Below, piece after piece: positions 59,712 to 64,000 of a stretch of DNA of 64,000 nt. This DNA is from Alphaproteobacteria bacterium. GTDB lineage: Bacteria > Pseudomonadota > Alphaproteobacteria > Rickettsiales > SXRF01. Under the pieces are notes generated by a model. It searched no databases and was not told the origin of the DNA. It saw only the letters and a program-made list of their open reading frames with translations. Both the position numbers and the translations under genes were made by a program. Within the stretch, counting starts at the first letter, position 1. Each line of letters opens with the position of its first letter. The stretch spans positions 102,749-166,748 of the forward strand of contig JANYES010000025.1 of NCBI GenBank assembly GCA_025362975.1, in the 5' to 3' direction.

Positions 59712-60080
59712 CTAGGAATCGGACGAGGCAGGTTTTCTTAGCCCAAAAAATTTAGGGCCTGACCAATGCGTGCCGGTGATTATTTGGGCAACCTGCGTTA
59801 GTGACCGATATTGTTTACCTTCAAATATCACACCATCTGCCAGTACCGTTACCTTATAGGTCTTACCATGCCATTCACGTAGCAGTTGCGTTCCATGCTG
59901 AGGTTTAACCGGGAGTGCTGGCATCGGACGGCCCGCATCCACCTCCCTTGCGACTTTTTCAAGATAACGCCTCGTCTCAGGTTTCAGACCACCAAATGCT
60001 CTCTCCTGCAGTTTATAGGCAATAGCCCGGATAAGAAGCTGGCGACTGATATGCTTTGGTGGCGGCGTACCATAGCCACT
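59712..60080 (-). pseudogene. DUF2924 gene, 5' truncated
   Basis: The frame from 60080 down reads SGYGTPPPKHISRQLLIRAI, YKLQERAFGGLKPETRRYL, GTQLLREWHGKTYKVTVLADG and HWSGPKFFGL, which are DUF2924 motifs. A TAA at 60081-60083 sits directly before it and the N-terminal 30 or so residues are missing, so it is a remnant; a GTG at 59942 could start a shorter product. DUF2924 genes usually neighbour site-specific recombinases in alphaproteobacterial mobile regions. Confidence 0.75.
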
Positions 60081-60227
60081 TTACATTTTGCTAATAGGCT
60101 CCATCACAGCATATACATCACTTACCTGTGCTAATAATAATCAAATAAGCCTAAGTTGTAATGTTATTATTTTCACATAGCTTGCTTACGAGAACAGATA
60201 CAGTCTAAAATTTTTATAGGCAATTTC

Positions 60228-60860
60228 ATGAGGAAGCATATGATATGGTGGATTATTGGTGGCGTGGCAGTGATTGGCGCAGCCGCATGGGGGCCAATTG
60301 TGAGTAGTAATGTCGAACAGGCCAAATACGAGGTGGTGGTATCGCAGGGCAATATACAAGTCCGCGACTACGCGGCGATGATTGTGGCTGAAGCGGAAGT
60401 ATCCGGTGAGCGCAAAAAAGCGATTAACCAAGGTTTCCGTTTGATCGCGGATTATATCTTTGGCAATAATACGCCAAAGCAGAGTGTGGCTATGACTGCG
60501 CCCGTTATACAGCAACCCACCGAGAAAATTGCCATGACCGCGCACGTCACACAGGAAGGCACCGGCAATAGCTGGAAGGTAAGCTTTGTGATGCCAGCCA
60601 ACTACACGATAGACACGTTGCCAAAGCCGAATAATGATGCGGTGAAGCTCGAAAAGGTTCCGGGCAAGCGTTTCGCGGTCATCCGTTTTTCGGGAATGGC
60701 GGGTGAAGAAAGCCTGAAAGAACATACTGATGAATTAAATACATTCATTAAGGACAAGAAACTGAACGCGCTATCGCAAGCCACCTACGCATTCTTCAAT
60801 CCGCCGTGGACGCTGCCCTTCCTGCGCCGCAATGAAGTAATGATTGAGATTGCTAAATAG
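60228..60860 (+). CDS. SOUL-family heme-binding protein
   Basis: 210 residues. N-terminal hydrophobic anchor or signal (MIWWIIGGVAVIGAAAWG), then SOUL motifs YEVVVSQGNIQVRDYAAMIVAE, GFRLIADYIFGNN, SVAMTAPVIQQ and FAVIRFSGMAGEE. Binds heme or tetrapyrrole; role in bacteria not settled. Composition returns to ordinary GC. The 3' end overlaps the convergent LysR gene by 8 bases. Confidence 0.9.
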   Translation: MRKHMIWWIIGGVAVIGAAAWGPIVSSNVEQAKYEVVVSQGNIQVRDYAAMIVAEAEVSGERKKAINQGFRLIADYIFGNNTPKQSVAMTAPVIQQPTEKIAMTAHVTQEGTGNSWKVSFVMPANYTIDTLPKPNNDAVKLEKVPGKRFAVIRFSGMAGEESLKEHTDELNTFIKDKKLNALSQATYAFFNPPWTLPFLRRNEVMIEIAK

Positions 60861-61713
60861 CAGCTACATTTTCCATACTATGCACGATGTGTTCGGCAAG
60901 CATCTCGGATGCCTTGGATAGATCATCGCGTTTCATAAGCGCAATTTCCGCATCGGCCAGCTCCGGCAATTTGATTTCCTTGCGAATGGGGTGAATGCCT
61001 GAGGGCAGCATATTGGCGGGTAATACAGTAATGCCAAGACCCGCTTTAACGGCTGCAATATTTCCGGCAAGGCTGGGGCTAGTATAGCTGATATGCCAAG
61101 GCTTTTTTGCGCGGTCGAGCGCAGCCAGTGCACGCGCACGGTAAATGCAGGGTTGCGGCGATAGCACAAGTGAAAGCGGCTTTTCCGGCTTGTGATGGTC
61201 GGCTGCCGCCCACACTAACGGTTCACGCCAGACCTTTGTACCGCCCTTGACACGCTGCGGATCGCGTTTGACCAGAATCAAATCATAAAGCCCTTTTTGA
61301 AAGCCATCGATAAGATTAAGGGTTAAGTCACAAGCTACGTTCAGCTGTACACGAGGATGGTGCTTTCTAAAACTCGCCAACACCTCCGGCAAATAATGGG
61401 TGGCAAAATCTTCCGGCGTACCAAGGCGGATTTCTCCTTCAACATCAGGTTCCTTGATTCGGCTATAGGCCTCCCATTGCAGCGCAATGATACTCTTCGC
61501 ATATCCCAGAAATAGTTCACCCTTTTCAGTAAGTTTTACACGCCTGCTCGTGCGGTCGAACAATTCGCAAGCCAATGACTCTTCCAGCTTTTTAATTTGC
61601 AGGCTTATGGCCGATTGCGTTCGCCCAACCGTATCAGCGGCATGACCAAACGTGCCGGTTTCGGCAATAGCGATAAAACTCTTGAGTTGCAAGGTATCAA
61701 GTGTGAAGGGCAT
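60853..61713 (-). CDS. LysR-family transcriptional regulator
   Basis: 286 residues. Helix-turn-helix TFGHAADTVGRTQSAISLQIKKLEESL, then an effector-binding domain (IRLGTPEDFATHYLPEVLASF). It is divergent from the sbtA-like gene, and the 104-base gap holds two LysR-type inverted repeats, so it probably controls that operon and itself. The inducer is unknown. Confidence 0.9.
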   Translation of the reverse strand: MPFTLDTLQLKSFIAIAETGTFGHAADTVGRTQSAISLQIKKLEESLACELFDRTSRRVKLTEKGELFLGYAKSIIALQWEAYSRIKEPDVEGEIRLGTPEDFATHYLPEVLASFRKHHPRVQLNVACDLTLNLIDGFQKGLYDLILVKRDPQRVKGGTKVWREPLVWAAADHHKPEKPLSLVLSPQPCIYRARALAALDRAKKPWHISYTSPSLAGNIAAVKAGLGITVLPANMLPSGIHPIRKEIKLPELADAEIALMKRDDLSKASEMLAEHIVHSMENVAAI

Positions 61714-61721
61714 GGTTTTAC

Positions 61722-61740
61722 CTATGAGTATTTCTCATAG
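61722..61740. promoter_or_regulatory. LysR-type binding site
   Basis: CTATGAG-TATTT-CTCATAG is a perfect 7-bp inverted repeat just upstream of the lysR ATG. A second imperfect one, ATGGA-N7-TCCAT, is at 61768-61784, nearer sbtA. The T-N11-A spacing in both fits the LysR recognition and activation site pair. Confidence 0.6.
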
Positions 61741-61817
61741 GATATATTAATACTATCAATTTTCAATATGGATAATTATTCCATAAGATGAATTCATAAC
61801 CACTAAAAAGGAGCGCT

Positions 61818-62804
61818 ATGGATTTACTACATATCATCTCACAGAATATTCTTTCACCTGCCATTCTCTTCTTCGCCCTTGGTATAGGAGCTGGCTTCGT
61901 AAAATCTGACCTGGAAGTTCCGGACAGCATCAGCCGCTACCTCACTATCTACCTGATGATGGCGATAGGTCTAAAGGGAGGTGTGGCGATTGCCAACACC
62001 CATGAATTTACCGCGCAGATACTTATGGCAATCGGCGGCGGTTTTGCGGTGAGCTTGTTACTGCCATTCCTAGCGTATGGCATCTTGCGCCTTACCACAA
62101 ACCTTGATCAACCTACAGCCGCTGCGGTAGCGGCCCATTACGGCTCCATCAGCATGGTGACGTTTGCCACCGCGACGGCATTCCTCAAAAGCCATGATAT
62201 TGCTTATGCAGGGTATGTAGTGGCCATCCTCGCGCTCATGGAAGCTCCCGCGATCCTCTCTGGTTTATTCATCGCCCATAAAACTGCACCGGAAACCAAA
62301 GCTCATAAAAATGAAGAGAAGAAGCTCGCACGCGAGATATTTACCAATGGCGCAATCCTGCTCCTCTTCGGTGCGTTCCTCATAGGCTGGATCACCGGAC
62401 AACCGGGCTTTGATAAAGTGTCAGGATTCTTGGAAAGCCCATTCCAAGGCATCCTGTGCCTCTTCCTGCTCGATATGGGCTTGCTGGTTGCCAAGAACCT
62501 ACATCATTTGAAGAGCTTCACATGGCCACTCGCACTCTTTGGGATCTATATGCCACTGATTGGTGCGAGCATCGGACTTGGCATTAGCACGCTGATTGGC
62601 CTTGATGTCGGTACAGGCACGCTGCTTACGGTGTTGTGCGGCAGCGCATCCTACATCGCCGTACCTGCCGCGATGCGCCTTGCACTGCCGGAAGCCAAGG
62701 CCGCGATTTATGTGCCGATGAGCCTCGCTATCACGTTCCCCTTCAACGTGACGCTCGGAATACCGCTTTATTTCACTCTCGCTACCCAACTACTCAACCA
62801 CTAA
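61818..62804 (+). CDS. sbtA: SbtA-type sodium-dependent bicarbonate transporter
   Basis: 328 residues, about ten membrane helices in two inverted halves. Family segments: LFFALGIGAGFVKSDLEVPDSISRYLTIYLMMAIGLKGGV, AHYGSISMVTFATATAFL and LCLFLLDMGLLVAKNL, VLCGSASYIAVPAAMRLALPEA. In cyanobacteria SbtA imports bicarbonate with Na+. AAAGGAG 4 bases before the ATG. First of a three-gene set (sbtA, secreted SnoaL-like, DUF6671), under the divergent LysR regulator. Confidence 0.9.
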   Translation: MDLLHIISQNILSPAILFFALGIGAGFVKSDLEVPDSISRYLTIYLMMAIGLKGGVAIANTHEFTAQILMAIGGGFAVSLLLPFLAYGILRLTTNLDQPTAAAVAAHYGSISMVTFATATAFLKSHDIAYAGYVVAILALMEAPAILSGLFIAHKTAPETKAHKNEEKKLAREIFTNGAILLLFGAFLIGWITGQPGFDKVSGFLESPFQGILCLFLLDMGLLVAKNLHHLKSFTWPLALFGIYMPLIGASIGLGISTLIGLDVGTGTLLTVLCGSASYIAVPAAMRLALPEAKAAIYVPMSLAITFPFNVTLGIPLYFTLATQLLNH

Positions 62805-62819
62805 CCACAAGGAGCAGCC

Positions 62820-63347
62820 ATGAGGAAACTTCTCGCTACCACTGCACTCATAGTCCTGACTGCCACTTCCGCCTTCGCAGCTGAATGCGGCACGCACCAT
62901 AAAATCACCAAAGATGAAATCCTCGCCGCGCAAAAAGCATGGGGGGATGGCATCGTCGCCATCGGCGCTGCTGAAGATCATAACAAAACAGCGATGGAGC
63001 TAATCAACACCCTCTATGGCTATGACATCGGACCGGTTCTATTCAAACCTACCAAAACCTCGGTGGTAGAATTTCGTGATACCAAGGAAGAAGCATTATC
63101 CTATTTCGTAACAGGCAAAGAGCCGGAGGATAAAGGCTTCGCGCTCGCGCCGTTTACTAAAGTGCGCTTCGATAACAAAGGAATCATCATCGATTGCGAC
63201 TCCGCGCTGGCACAAGGCAACTACTACTTTACCAAGATGGACGGCGAGGAAATCAAGGTGGATTACAGCTTCGGTTATGTCGAAGATAAAAACGGCCACC
63301 TGAAAATTGACCTGCACCACTCTTCGTTGCCATACAAGCCGGAGTAA
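62820..63347 (+). CDS. secreted SnoaL/CaMKII-association-domain-like protein
   Basis: 175 residues with AAGGAG before the ATG. Signal peptide ends AFA-AE. Family features DEILAAQKAWGDGIVAIG, LYGYDIGPVLFKPTK, NYYFTKMDGEEIKVDYSFGYV and LHHSSLPY are found in proteins often mislabelled phosphoribosyl-AMP cyclohydrolase, with the cone-shaped NTF2-like fold. Lies 15 bases after sbtA, so a role in inorganic-carbon uptake is possible; no activity is known. Confidence 0.82.
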   Translation: MRKLLATTALIVLTATSAFAAECGTHHKITKDEILAAQKAWGDGIVAIGAAEDHNKTAMELINTLYGYDIGPVLFKPTKTSVVEFRDTKEEALSYFVTGKEPEDKGFALAPFTKVRFDNKGIIIDCDSALAQGNYYFTKMDGEEIKVDYSFGYVEDKNGHLKIDLHHSSLPYKPE

Positions 63348-63353
63348 ATGGTT

Positions 63354-63902
63354 ATGAGCCAAGCGTATCAAGGCGCATGTATCATCATCCCCACCAAGCA
63401 CGCGAAATCGATAGCGATTGCGCCGCAATTCTGGAATCATCTGGGTGCAAGTGTGCTGGAATATTATGTTGATACCGATACGCTTGGCACATTTTCCGGT
63501 GAGATAGAACGTGAAGGTAACGCGCTCGAATGTGCGAGGCAAAAATGCGAGTTGGCGCTGGAGTTGCTAGGCGACAAGGTGGAGTATTGCATCGCCAGTG
63601 AGGGCAGTTTTGGTCCGCATCCGCAGATTCTATTTCTACCCTGTGATCAGGAGATTTTATATTTCATTGACCGCAAACGGGGCTTCCATCTGCACATGGT
63701 ACATGTGACGGAACAAACAAACTATCAGATGAAGGCGTTGGAATCATGGGAGGAGCTGCTTCAATTCGCGGCAACCGTGCAGTTTCCATCCCATGCATTA
63801 ATCGTTCGCCCGAACAATTGGGATGATAGCAGCCTTTTATTCAAAGGCATCGACGCGCCAAGTGATGTGGCTACAGTATTCCGGACAACTCACCTGAAGT
63901 AA
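63354..63902 (+). CDS. DUF6671-like protein
   Basis: 182 residues from the ATG at 63354, which is about 9 bases after GGAG; an ATG at 63348 in the same frame is too near. Segments TKHAKSIAIAPQFWNHLGASV, DTDTLGTFSGEIEREGNALECAR, ASEGSFGPHPQILFLPCDQEI and LHMVHVTEQTNYQ fit DUF6671. Function unknown. Third gene of the sbtA set; starts directly after the previous stop. Confidence 0.75.
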   Translation: MSQAYQGACIIIPTKHAKSIAIAPQFWNHLGASVLEYYVDTDTLGTFSGEIEREGNALECARQKCELALELLGDKVEYCIASEGSFGPHPQILFLPCDQEILYFIDRKRGFHLHMVHVTEQTNYQMKALESWEELLQFAATVQFPSHALIVRPNNWDDSSLLFKGIDAPSDVATVFRTTHLK

Positions 63903-63935
63903 TAATGGGGTGAGGAAAGGTAAGGAATAGCTATT

Positions 63936-64000
63936 ATGACTGAGAAAAGAAAATCCACCGTTTATTCATCGGAGTTTCGGGAATCATCGGTAACACTGGC
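63936..64000 (+). mobile_element. IS3-type transposase OrfA, start only
   Basis: AAGGAA precedes an ATG; the 21 visible codons read KRKSTVYSSEFRESSVTLA, the start of the helix-turn-helix of IS3-family OrfA (YSxEFxxxxVxLA). The window ends here, so the family and intactness are not proven. No terminal inverted repeat was identified just upstream. Confidence 0.55.

Noticed and set aside
1..64000. CRISPR array
   Set aside because: No regularly spaced direct repeats with unique spacers were seen; the only tandem repeat is the two-copy 16-bp unit at 40591-40622.

Overview
The window looks like the chromosome of an alphaproteobacterium of moderate GC. The evidence is the set of families: a patatin with a DUF3734-like C-terminus next to 3-hydroxybutyrate dehydrogenase and acetoacetate decarboxylase, an arsR-aquaglyceroporin-arsC operon as in rhizobia, a ligase-associated Lhr-like helicase cluster, and CheR/CheB fused into a hybrid-kinase locus. 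The order cannot be fixed from the sequence. No rRNA gene and no intact tRNA was seen. TAG is used as an ordinary stop, so the in-frame TAG codons described below are lesions or readthrough sites, not recoding.

Layout. 0-6.4 kb: orphan cytosolic histidine kinase, KdpE-like regulator and many small secreted or disordered proteins, mostly monocistronic with strong Shine-Dalgarno sites and their own terminators. 6.4-15 kb: ClsC-type phospholipase D lipoprotein next to a palindromic dispersed repeat, a ketone-body/lipid operon (patatin, bdhA, adc), PPK2, and an Mla-type lipid transport operon with its auxiliary lipoprotein. 15-28 kb: stress-type genes (YflT-like, low-affinity iron permease, second KdpE-like regulator, Hsp20, fasciclin, ferritin-like, EF-hand), a PA0069-type radical SAM protein, and an EEP phosphatase / flippase-like / cardiolipin synthase operon with the same three families as E. 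coli ybhP-ybhN-clsB. 28.2-35 kb: a five-gene sensory operon (CHASE3-GAF hybrid kinase with three receivers, CheR, receiver-less CheB, REC-kinase-REC, DUF4345).

35-46 kb carries decayed genes: endonuclease V split by a frameshifted, AT-rich nagB; VOC/PhnB and cupin fragments; and a membrane-protein gene with a TAG where relatives have Trp. An arsenic operon with a probable leaderless promoter is embedded here. 46-53 kb: DUF2252, then the complete ligase-associated repair cluster (PdeM, DEXH helicase, MBL exonuclease, ATP-dependent ligase). 53.5-60.2 kb is a lower-GC island with a Cys-rich secreted protein, a HEAT-repeat protein, a deformylase homologue that has lost its metal-ligand cysteine, a 918-aa SF1 helicase fused to a phospholipase D nuclease (architecture of Mokosh type II anti-phage systems), a truncated DUF2924 gene and tRNA-3'-end-like fragments. 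60-64 kb: SOUL protein, LysR regulator divergent from an SbtA-type bicarbonate transporter with two linked genes, and the start of an IS3-type transposase.

The strongest candidates for something new are the helicase-PLD protein with its island, the nfi/nagB replacement, and the metal-ligand-less deformylase homologue.
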